Positions 1 to 5,184 of a DNA stretch of 5,184 nucleotides are shown here, one piece after another. Both the position numbers and the translations under genes were made by a program. The DNA comes from an uncultured Blautia sp. (lineage in GTDB: Bacteria > Bacillota > Clostridia > Lachnospirales > Lachnospiraceae). Position 1 is the stretch's first letter, and each line of letters begins with the position of its first letter. The DNA lies in NCBI GenBank assembly GCA_900552095.1, contig URYM01000146.1, forward strand, positions 1 to 5,184, read 5' to 3'. The notes beneath the pieces were generated by a model, which worked only from the letters and a program-made list of their open reading frames with translations, had not been told where the DNA came from and did not search any database.

Positions 1-285
1 GGTGGAAACACTCCCGAAGGTTCTCCCTTCTTTCCCCACCTTGATGGAAACGGTCACTTCTTTGTCCGCAAGCTCCTGGGCAAATGCTTTCGCCGCCTCC
101 AGATTCTCCTGGGCCACCTTATCTTCATGCGCTTTCTGCAGTTTCAGATCGTTCAGATTTTTGGAGGTAGCTTCCACTCCCAGCTTCTTGGGCAGCAGCA
201 TATTGCGGGCATAGCCGTCGCTCACATTTACAATCTGGCCCTTCTTTCCCAGCGCCTTTACGTCTTCTAATAAAATTACCTTCAT
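1..285 (-). CDS. rplI: 50S ribosomal protein L9, C-terminal part beyond window
   Basis: Ribosomal protein L9 binds 23S rRNA in the large subunit and projects a second domain away from it; the family is linked to reading-frame maintenance. The window holds the first 95 residues, starting [10 protein letters not shown]. The N-terminal rRNA-binding domain is complete, with the family signature around residues 13-40 ([20 protein letters not shown], then KKLGVEAT). The charged, Ala/Glu/Lys-rich stretch at about residues 41-75 fits the long connecting helix. The C-terminal domain has only just begun ([19 protein letters not shown]) when the window ends; family members are usually near 150 residues, so about a third is missing because of the window edge, not a mutation. 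The ATG lies two bases after the gdpP stop codon, with a Shine-Dalgarno site inside the gdpP end, so it is expected to be co-transcribed and probably translationally coupled with gdpP. Confidence 0.97.
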   Translation of the reverse strand, partial: MKVILLEDVKALGKKGQIVNVSDGYARNMLLPKKLGVEATSKNLNDLKLQKAHEDKVAQENLEAAKAFAQELADKEVTVSIKVGKEGRTFGSVST

Positions 286-287
286 CT

Positions 288-2333
288 TTAGATGTCTCCT
301 TCGTCAATCATTTGCTGAAGCGTCTGCTTCAGGATATCTCTCGCTTCTGTTATGGTATAATCCTTCAGCTGAGCTCCTGCGATATTCAAGTGTCCGCCGC
401 CTCCCAGCCGTTCCATGATCAGCTGCACATTTACCTCATCGATCGCTCTGGCGCTGATAAAAATCTGATTGTTATAATCAGTCAGCACAAAAGAGGCCTT
501 CACACCCACAATGTTCAAAAGCTCGTTTGCCGCCTGTGCCCCCACCACCGTAGGACTGTCGATCCCCTCCGATGGACAGACGGAAATGGCATAGCACTTG
601 CGGAAAAGTTCTGCATTTTTGATCGCCTCACCTTTTGCACGGTAGTTTTCAATATTTTCCCGGAACAGCTTCCGTATCCGGGTCACATCTGCACCGCAGC
701 GCCGCAGGAATGCTGCCGCCTCAAAGGTTCTGACTCCTGTTTTTGCCATAAAATTGTTGGTGTCGATCATAATACCCGCATACAGGCTGTCTGCCTCAAT
801 ATTTTTCACCCGCACGCCTTCCGCAAAATACTGAAGGATCTCAGCCACCATCTCACAGGCCGAAGAGGCATAGGGTTCAATATAGGAAAGCACCGCATTC
901 TGAATCACTTCGCTTCCCTGGCGGTGGTGATCCAGCACCACGATCGTCCGGGTCATCTTCAGAAGTTCCGGGCACTCCGTGTAACTGGGGCGGTTCGTGT
1001 CCACTACCACCACCATGGAGTTTTCATCCACCATCTCCCGGGCTTCCTGGCTCGTGACAAACATCTTTCCGTCATAGTCAGAATTCTGCAGAAATGCATC
1101 CATCAGCGGCCTTACCGAGGAGGTGGGATTGTTGATCACAATACTTGCCTTCTTATTCAGAGTCCGGGCTGCCCGGCAGATTCCCACTGCTGCGCCGAAA
1201 GAATCCACATCTGTAATACTGTGTCCCATAACGACCACATTATCCTTGCCCGTCATAAACTCCTCCAGGGCATGGGCTTTCACTCTGGCCTTGACCCGGG
1301 TTGTCTTCTCCACTCCCTGCGTCTTGCCCCCGTAATAAGAGATCCGCTCGCCCTCTTTGATCACAACCTGATCGCCGCCCCTTCCCAGAGCCAGCTCGAT
1401 CGCGATACGGGCATACTCAGAAGTCTGCGCATAAGTCTGAGCATTCAGTCCAAATCCCATGCTGATCGTTACTGCCATCTCATTTCCGATATTGACCGTC
1501 TTGACTTCCTCAAGAATACGAAACTTCTGCTCCTTTAATTTCTCCAGAGACGCCTTCCGCATCACGATGAAATACTTATCCTTCTCCAGCTGCTTGATCA
1601 CACCGTCCAGGCTGCTGAAATACTTGTTGATCTTCCGGTTGATCAGAGCCGTCAGAAGAGACCGTCTCACCTCTTCCACACTTTCCATGGCCTCCTCGTA
1701 ATTGTCCAGATAGAGAAGCCCGGTCACCAGCTGATTTTCCTCATTTTTGCGCAGAGCCGCATTCAAGTCCGTCTCATCAAACAGATACATGCTGATCAGA
1801 TAATTGCGCTGTTCTCCCGCTTCAAGAAGATCGGACTGCTGTACCAGATCCGCTATGGAAACTTTCCTTAACATCACGCGGTAATCTCTTCCGTTCAGCA
1901 CCAGATCTGTCTCCACCGCCTGATCGTCCGTGGGCAGTTTCTCCACATGAATCTCCGGAAAAATCGTAGTAATTGATTTGTGGTACGTTTTTTCCTTTCC
2001 CGTAACCGCCGTAAATTCCTCATTGACCCACAGAAGTTTTCCATCCGGATCCAGCAGCGCATAGGGAAAAATAAAATTCTTCATCAGACTCTTCTGTACC
2101 TGCCCGTACTGTGTGGCAAAGGAGATCAGTTCGTTGAGAATGATGGAACGGTTCTGAAAATACAGCAGCACAACCACCGCGGCATAAATGCCCAGAAATC
2201 CGCTGGCAACAGCACCGGCCTTCACATTGACGCTGTAGAGCACCACATTCATCAGTATCAGAAGCACCATCAGGAAAACCGGCCACTGCATATACCGCTT
2301 CAGCTGTCCCTTTAATTTTATCTTGTCATTCAT
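288..2333 (-). CDS. gdpP: cyclic-di-AMP phosphodiesterase GdpP (DHH/DHHA1, membrane-bound)
   Basis: GdpP-family proteins hydrolyse c-di-AMP to pApA, lowering this second messenger, which controls potassium/osmotic balance and cell-wall stress. The 681-residue protein has the full family layout: two membrane segments (about 17-37 and 40-59), a PAS-like domain (about 84-150), a degenerate GGDEF domain (about 200-325, with SSLDG at 240-244 in place of the active motif), a DHH phosphoesterase domain and a C-terminal DHHA1 domain. Expected catalytic metal ligands are all present: H371, D375 and D377 in [12 protein letters not shown]445 in [10 protein letters not shown]468-H469-H470, and D524 in GIMIDTNNF. 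The DHHA1 GGGGH motif is at 644-648. The length is close to the family norm (about 660). I start at 2333 (MNDKIK), not at the in-frame ATG at 2342, because that ATG directly abuts the Shine-Dalgarno sequence. rplI follows after 2 bases. The enzyme appears intact and active; GdpP/YybT is the Bacillus name. Confidence 0.95.
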   Translation of the reverse strand: MNDKIKLKGQLKRYMQWPVFLMVLLILMNVVLYSVNVKAGAVASGFLGIYAAVVVLLYFQNRSIILNELISFATQYGQVQKSLMKNFIFPYALLDPDGKLLWVNEEFTAVTGKEKTYHKSITTIFPEIHVEKLPTDDQAVETDLVLNGRDYRVMLRKVSIADLVQQSDLLEAGEQRNYLISMYLFDETDLNAALRKNEENQLVTGLLYLDNYEEAMESVEEVRRSLLTALINRKINKYFSSLDGVIKQLEKDKYFIVMRKASLEKLKEQKFRILEEVKTVNIGNEMAVTISMGFGLNAQTYAQTSEYARIAIELALGRGGDQVVIKEGERISYYGGKTQGVEKTTRVKARVKAHALEEFMTGKDNVVVMGHSITDVDSFGAAVGICRAARTLNKKASIVINNPTSSVRPLMDAFLQNSDYDGKMFVTSQEAREMVDENSMVVVVDTNRPSYTECPELLKMTRTIVVLDHHRQGSEVIQNAVLSYIEPYASSACEMVAEILQYFAEGVRVKNIEADSLYAGIMIDTNNFMAKTGVRTFEAAAFLRRCGADVTRIRKLFRENIENYRAKGEAIKNAELFRKCYAISVCPSEGIDSPTVVGAQAANELLNIVGVKASFVLTDYNNQIFISARAIDEVNVQLIMERLGGGGHLNIAGAQLKDYTITEARDILKQTLQQMIDEGDI
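296..301 (-). promoter_or_regulatory. ribosome binding site of rplI, inside the end of gdpP
   Basis: AAGGAG on the minus strand lies 10 bases before the rplI ATG and is read within gdpP as part of its Asp-Glu-Gly-Asp-Ile C-terminus. Ribosomes finishing gdpP therefore cover the rplI initiation site, which supports translational coupling (inference). Confidence 0.8.
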
Positions 2334-2342
2334 CCTACACAT

Positions 2343-2348
2343 CCTCTT
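2343..2348 (-). promoter_or_regulatory. ribosome binding site that fixes the gdpP start
   Basis: AAGAGG on the minus strand sits 9 bases before the ATG at 2333 (MNDKIK). The alternative ATG at 2342 begins immediately after this purine block with no spacer, so it cannot sensibly use it. This favours the 681-residue protein over the 684-residue one. Confidence 0.75.
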
Positions 2349-2378
2349 CTATACACAGAGATACTTACATACGATACC

Positions 2379-2405
2379 ATTATACCACCTTTCCGGAAAA
2401 TACAA
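2379..2405 (-). promoter_or_regulatory. sigma-A type promoter of gdpP-rplI
   Basis: On the minus strand a perfect -10 box TATAAT (2384-2379) is preceded by TGG, giving an extended -10 (TGnTATAAT). The -35 is weak: TTGTAT (2405-2400) at 15 bases or TTTTGT (2407-2402) at 17 bases; the extended -10 may compensate. Transcription would begin near 2372, leaving a leader of roughly 38 bases. The promoter lies downstream of the fba terminator, so gdpP-rplI forms a separate unit. The spacer contains the palindrome TTTCCGGAAA (2390-2399). Confidence 0.75.
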
Positions 2406-2414
2406 AAGTATTTT
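2390..2414. repeat. two overlapping inverted repeats over the gdpP promoter
   Basis: TTTCCGGAAA (2390-2399) is a perfect 10-base palindrome between the -35 and -10 regions. Overlapping it, AAAATAC (2397-2403) and GTATTTT (2408-2414) form a perfect 7-base inverted repeat around a 4-base loop, covering the -35 region. On the plus strand the second repeat is followed by ATTTTT, but no plus-strand gene needs a terminator here. An operator role is possible but unproven; AT-rich chance symmetry is the alternative. Confidence 0.45.
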
Positions 2415-2437
2415 ATTTTTCAGCAGGTCTTCTGAGG

Positions 2438-2478
2438 GAATGATAAAGGGCTGCCGCACCAGTACGGTACGGCAGCCC
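2438..2478 (-). terminator. Rho-independent terminator after fba
   Basis: Reading the minus strand, GGGCTGCCG (2478-2470) pairs perfectly over 9 bases with CGGCAGCCC (2456-2448). Three more pairs (ACC/GGT) lie inside beyond one mismatch, closing a 5-base loop. The hairpin is followed by TTTATCATT, a short and imperfect T tract. It begins 25 bases after the fba stop codon. On the opposite strand the hairpin is followed by TGCCTG, so it is oriented to serve fba. Confidence 0.88.
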
Positions 2479-2503
2479 TGCCTGTCTTATTCTGTTTTCA
2501 GAA

Positions 2504-3460
2504 TTATTTGCCCAGGATCTCAGCAGCTTTTCCTTCGCTACCCAGAACGGTTTTGATCTTGTGAGCAACTACATCCTTCACGTAAGCACGGCCTACTTTC
2601 AGGTACTCACGGGGATCGAATTTCTCCGGATGCTCCCACATAACCTCACGGATACCTGCAGTCAGACCCAGACGCAGATCGGAGTCAATGTTGATCTTGC
2701 AGACTGCAGAACGAGCAGCCTGGCGCAGCATATCCTCGGGGATACCGATCGCATCTGCCAGATTTCCGCCGTGTGCCTGGATGATCTTCACGTATTCCTG
2801 AGAAACGCTGGATGCACCGTGCAGAACGATGGGGAAGTTCGGCAGTCTTCTGGATACCTCATCCAGAATGTCAAAACGCAACATGGGTTTCTGACCCGGT
2901 TTGAACTTGAATGCACCGTGGCTGGTTCCGATAGCGATAGCCAGAGAGTCAACGCCGGTACGGCTTACGAACTCTTCTACCTCTTCCGGCTGCGTGTATT
3001 TTGCATCCTCTGCGGATACATTTACATCATCCTCGATACCTGCCAGCTGTCCTAACTCACCCTCAACTACAACGCCGTGTGCGTGAGCATACTCAACAAC
3101 CTGTTTGGTCAGAGCGATGTTGTCCTCGAAGGAATGATGAGAACCGTCGATCATAACGGAGGTGAATCCGCCGTCGATGCAGGATTTGCAGATCTCAAAA
3201 TCTGCGCCGTGATCCAGATGCAGAGCGATCGGGATGTTCGGGTTCTCGATCAGAGCTGCCTCAACCAGTTTTACCAGATAAGTATGGTTTGCATACTTTC
3301 TTGCTCCGGCAGATACCTGCAGGATAATGGGGGAGTTCAGCTCGCCGGCTGCCTCAGTGATAGCCTGTACGATCTCCATGTTGTTTACATTGAAAGCGCC
3401 GATTGCATATCCGCCTTCATAAGCTTTTTTAAACATTTCAGTACTTGTTACTAATGGCAT
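2504..3460 (-). CDS. fba: class II fructose-1,6-bisphosphate aldolase
   Basis: This zinc-dependent aldolase of the cytoplasm interconverts fructose 1,6-bisphosphate with dihydroxyacetone phosphate and glyceraldehyde 3-phosphate in glycolysis and gluconeogenesis. The 318-residue product shows the family landmarks: GAFNVNN near 21-27; HLDHG with the catalytic Asp D83 and zinc ligand H84; a VEGELG block at 132-137; GTSHG with H181 and LHGASS with H214 as the other expected zinc ligands; and NIDSDLR (257-263) for phosphate binding. It is longer than the Bacillus FbaA type (about 285) and resembles the clade that includes the Giardia enzyme, including the C-terminal EHPEKFDPREYL. I start at 3460 (MPLVTS) because the ATG at 3469 overlaps the Shine-Dalgarno site. 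It has its own strong promoter and a terminator, and lies 133 bases after galT. A tagatose-bisphosphate aldolase is a less likely alternative from sequence alone. Confidence 0.95.
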   Translation of the reverse strand: MPLVTSTEMFKKAYEGGYAIGAFNVNNMEIVQAITEAAGELNSPIILQVSAGARKYANHTYLVKLVEAALIENPNIPIALHLDHGADFEICKSCIDGGFTSVMIDGSHHSFEDNIALTKQVVEYAHAHGVVVEGELGQLAGIEDDVNVSAEDAKYTQPEEVEEFVSRTGVDSLAIAIGTSHGAFKFKPGQKPMLRFDILDEVSRRLPNFPIVLHGASSVSQEYVKIIQAHGGNLADAIGIPEDMLRQAARSAVCKINIDSDLRLGLTAGIREVMWEHPEKFDPREYLKVGRAYVKDVVAHKIKTVLGSEGKAAEILGK

Positions 3461-3468
3461 GATAATCA

Positions 3469-3474
3469 TCCTTT
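3469..3474 (-). promoter_or_regulatory. ribosome binding site that fixes the fba start
   Basis: AAAGGA on the minus strand lies 8 bases before the ATG at 3460 (MPLVTS). The in-frame ATG at 3469 shares its A with the end of this site (AAAGGATG), so it has no usable spacer. The family's usual N-terminus, M-P-L, also favours 3460. Confidence 0.85.
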
Positions 3475-3497
3475 CTTCATTAAAATGATTGATGCAG

Positions 3498-3512
3498 GGG
3501 CATAATAAGCCC
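3498..3512 (-). other. small hairpin in the fba leader
   Basis: GGGC (3512-3509) and GCCC (3501-3498) pair around a 7-base loop, a few bases after the predicted transcription start. The stem is only 4 pairs and lacks a following T run, so it is not a terminator; it could modestly stabilise the 5' end, or be chance. Confidence 0.3.
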
Positions 3513-3525
3513 TTGTCTATCTTTT

Positions 3526-3553
3526 ATTATATACATTTTCCGGCTTTTGACAA
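3526..3553 (-). promoter_or_regulatory. strong sigma-A type promoter of fba
   Basis: On the minus strand TTGTCA (3553-3548, five of six consensus bases) and a perfect TATAAT (3531-3526) are separated by 16 bases. Transcription would start near 3519, leaving a leader of about 59 bases before the ATG at 3460. The strength fits a glycolytic housekeeping gene. The spacer contains CCGGAAA placed 5 bases before the -10 box, as in the gdpP promoter. Confidence 0.85.
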
Positions 3554-3577
3554 TCTATTTTTTCAGTTTCACGCAAT

Positions 3578-3603
3578 TTCTGTCATTTTTTTATCAGACA
3601 GAA
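3578..3603. repeat. short inverted repeat straddling the galT stop codon
   Basis: TTCTGTC (3578-3584) and GACAGAA (3597-3603) are perfect 7-base complements around a 12-base A/T-rich loop that contains the galT TGA. In the direction of transcription the A-rich run is in the loop and no T run follows, so it is a poor intrinsic terminator. No better terminator is visible between galT and fba. Confidence 0.35.
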
Positions 3604-5114
3604 GCAATGAAACGCAGAAAGGCCTCTCTGCCCTCTTCGGTACACTTATACACGCCCGCATCTTCCAGAACCTGCTTAAATACAACTCCGATCTCTTTTT
3701 TCAGAATCTCCTCCACATTTTCCGGCGTAAACGTATACTTCTCTTTCAATTCATCGATCCAGTCCGCATGCTTTTCCAGAACTTCATCGGCGCGAAGATC
3801 CCGTCCTTCTGTGACAGCACTTACCAGCCCTGCGATCTCGCCTTTTAACCGGGCGGGAAGCACTGCCAGCCCCATCACCTCGATCAGACCGATATTCTCC
3901 TTTTTGATATGATGCAGTTTTGCATGAGGATGGTAGACACCCAGCGGATGTTCCTCCGTAGTGATATTATTTCTCAGCACAAGATCCAGTTCAAAGAGTT
4001 CTCCTCTCTTTCTGGCGATCGGTGTGATCGTATTGTGCGGCTCTCCATTTGTCTCGGCAAAGATAAATGCAGCTTCATCCGTATAGCCTCTCCAGGCTTT
4101 CAGGATCTTATCCGCCAGATCAATAAGGCGGTCCGGATCGGCACTGTCCAGCCGGATCACGGACATGGGCCATTTTACAATGCCCGCTTTCACGTCCTCA
4201 TATCCCGCAAAGGAAATTTCCTTCTCCACCGGGGCCTTGGCCATGGCAAACTCATAACAGCCGCCCTGGAAATGATCGTGACTTAAGATCGATCCTCCCA
4301 CAATCGGCAGATCCGCATTGGAGCCCACAAAGTAATGAGGAAACTGTGCTACAAAATCCAGAAGTTTGGCGAAGGTGGCACGCTCAATCTTCATGGGCAC
4401 ATGCTGCGAATTAAAAACGATGCAGTGCTCATTGTAGTACACATAGGGAGAATACTGAAAGCCCCACTGGCTTCCATTGATGGTAATGGGAATGATCCGG
4501 TGATTTTGGCGGGCCGGATGGTTCACACGCCCCTGATACCCTTCATTTTCCACGCAGAGCAGACACTTCGGATAGGAAGTCTGCCGGGCCAGCTTGGCCG
4601 CTGCAATGGCTTTCGGGTCTTTCTCCGGCTTGGACAGATTGATCGTGATGTCCAGATCCCCATACTCTGTGGGGGATACCCATTTCATATCCCGGGCAAT
4701 GCGGTAACGCCGGATATAATCGGTATCCTGACTGAATTTATAATGGCGGTCGGTGGCCAGTTTCGGACTCTTCTCATAATCCTCCCGAAAACGGCGGATT
4801 ACATTTGATGGGCGGTCTGTTAAAACTCCCATCACTTTTGTATCAAAAAGGTCCCTGTAGACCACACTGTTATTCTCAATCAGATTATGCTCCGCTGCAT
4901 AGTCACAGATATCATTCAAAATCTCTTCCAGCTCTCCGATCACGTCCTGATCGCTTCCGTCCGCTTCAGACACCATCTGTTCCAGTTCGCTGTCCGCTCC
5001 CTCGATTCCGAGAAGCTCCAGCAGCGTATTCATAATATAAATCTTATCTTCCTTCTGAATCAGTCCCGCTGCCAGGCCGTACTGAACCAGTTTTCCCAAA
5101 CTTTTCTGAACCAT
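3594..5114 (-). CDS. galT: UDP-glucose--hexose-1-phosphate uridylyltransferase (type 2 GalT)
   Basis: GalT moves UMP from UDP-glucose to galactose 1-phosphate, giving UDP-galactose and glucose 1-phosphate, in the cytoplasmic Leloir pathway. The 506-residue product belongs to the long Firmicute-type (type 2) family, not the shorter E. coli type. It carries the family signature DLPIVGGSILSHDHFQGG at 268-285, with H279 and H281 in the expected active-site block, a CLLC pair (C184, C187) before EGYQGRVNHPARQNHR, and the conserved C-terminal stretch around 389-421 (HPLGVYHPHAKLHHIKKENIG, cut at its start and end). Length matches the family (about 490-515). I start at 5114 (MVQKSLGKL), which has an excellent Shine-Dalgarno site 5 bases upstream; in-frame ATGs at 5144 and 5171 do not. 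No galK or galE is in the window; they could lie beyond the right edge. The reading frame is uninterrupted. Confidence 0.95.
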   Translation of the reverse strand: MVQKSLGKLVQYGLAAGLIQKEDKIYIMNTLLELLGIEGADSELEQMVSEADGSDQDVIGELEEILNDICDYAAEHNLIENNSVVYRDLFDTKVMGVLTDRPSNVIRRFREDYEKSPKLATDRHYKFSQDTDYIRRYRIARDMKWVSPTEYGDLDITINLSKPEKDPKAIAAAKLARQTSYPKCLLCVENEGYQGRVNHPARQNHRIIPITINGSQWGFQYSPYVYYNEHCIVFNSQHVPMKIERATFAKLLDFVAQFPHYFVGSNADLPIVGGSILSHDHFQGGCYEFAMAKAPVEKEISFAGYEDVKAGIVKWPMSVIRLDSADPDRLIDLADKILKAWRGYTDEAAFIFAETNGEPHNTITPIARKRGELFELDLVLRNNITTEEHPLGVYHPHAKLHHIKKENIGLIEVMGLAVLPARLKGEIAGLVSAVTEGRDLRADEVLEKHADWIDELKEKYTFTPENVEEILKKEIGVVFKQVLEDAGVYKCTEEGREAFLRFIASV

Positions 5115-5118
5115 AACG

Positions 5119-5126
5119 TCCTCCCT
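5119..5126 (-). promoter_or_regulatory. ribosome binding site that fixes the galT start
   Basis: AGGGAGGA on the minus strand is close to the full anti-Shine-Dalgarno complement and ends 4 bases before the ATG at 5114. Upstream in-frame ATGs at 5144 and 5171 lack a well-placed purine block, so the 506-residue form is preferred over the 525-residue one. Confidence 0.85.
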
Positions 5127-5142
5127 CTGTGCTTTTTCTTTC

Positions 5143-5170
5143 ATTATGACATAAAAAATCCCCTTTTCCA
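5143..5170 (-). promoter_or_regulatory. possible promoter of galT
   Basis: On the minus strand TGGAAA (5170-5165, four of six -35 bases) is followed after 16 bases by CATAAT (5148-5143, five of six -10 bases) with an upstream TGT giving an extended -10. Transcription would start near 5136, about 22 bases before the galT ATG. The window ends 14 bases further on, so an upstream gene and read-through from it cannot be excluded. Confidence 0.4.
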
Positions 5171-5184
5171 TAGATTTTTTCTGT

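Noticed and set aside
125..307. A 60-codon minus-strand frame overlapping rplI
   Set aside because: It is the rplI region read in another frame; its start lies inside the end of gdpP and the product is low-complexity and charged. The L9 frame explains the DNA.
312..1538. A 408-codon open reading frame on the plus strand opposite gdpP
   Set aside because: It lies wholly antisense to a confidently identified gene, its translation is rich in His, Cys, Arg and Leu without any recognisable domain, and no ribosome binding site or promoter is evident. It is a by-product of the codon use of gdpP.
2361..2379. Repeated GATAC/GTATC in the gdpP leader
   Set aside because: Only five bases repeated in direct orientation; too short to separate from chance and not able to form a stem.
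2397..2420. Inverted repeat followed by ATTTTT read as a plus-strand terminator
   Set aside because: No plus-strand gene ends nearby, and the stem is almost entirely A-T pairs, so a terminator role is not supported.
2561..3454. Plus-strand open frames opposite fba (2561-3055, 3077-3454)
   Set aside because: They are antisense to the aldolase, have no recognisable motifs or start signals, and arise from its third-position bias.
3489..4808. Plus-strand open frames opposite the end and body of galT
   Set aside because: They mirror the galT coding frame, show no domain, and are not preceded by plausible ribosome binding sites.

Overview
The window carries four protein genes, all on the minus strand, and looks like an ordinary chromosomal stretch of a Firmicute, most likely a clostridium of the Lachnospiraceae type. 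The reasons are the gdpP-rplI pairing typical of Firmicutes, strong purine-rich Shine-Dalgarno sites before each gene, a type 2 (Firmicute-style) GalT, a long class II aldolase of the clostridial/protist clade, and roughly balanced base composition. The assignment is by recognition of families, not by a database search.

Read in the direction of transcription (from the right end to the left): galT (5114-3594) encodes a Leloir-pathway uridylyltransferase. A 133-base gap holds a strong promoter, and fba (3460-2504) follows, encoding class II fructose-1,6-bisphosphate aldolase and ending in a clear hairpin terminator at 2478-2438. A second promoter, with two overlapping inverted repeats, then drives gdpP (2333-288), a membrane-bound cyclic-di-AMP phosphodiesterase. 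Two bases after gdpP comes rplI (ribosomal protein L9), which runs off the left edge of the window after 95 codons.

Functionally there are two units. galT and fba both belong to sugar metabolism: GalT feeds galactose into hexose phosphates, and aldolase splits fructose bisphosphate further down glycolysis. No convincing terminator separates them, but fba has its own promoter. gdpP and rplI form a tightly coupled operon joining second-messenger turnover to a ribosomal protein, an arrangement also known in Bacillus.

I saw no RNA gene, insertion sequence, CRISPR array, broken gene or unknown coding region. No new system is evident. The most unusual points are small regulatory ones: a CCGGAAA block at exactly the same distance from the -10 box in the gdpP and fba promoters, nested inverted repeats over the gdpP promoter, and out-of-place upstream ATGs inside the gdpP and fba Shine-Dalgarno sites that could mislead start calling.
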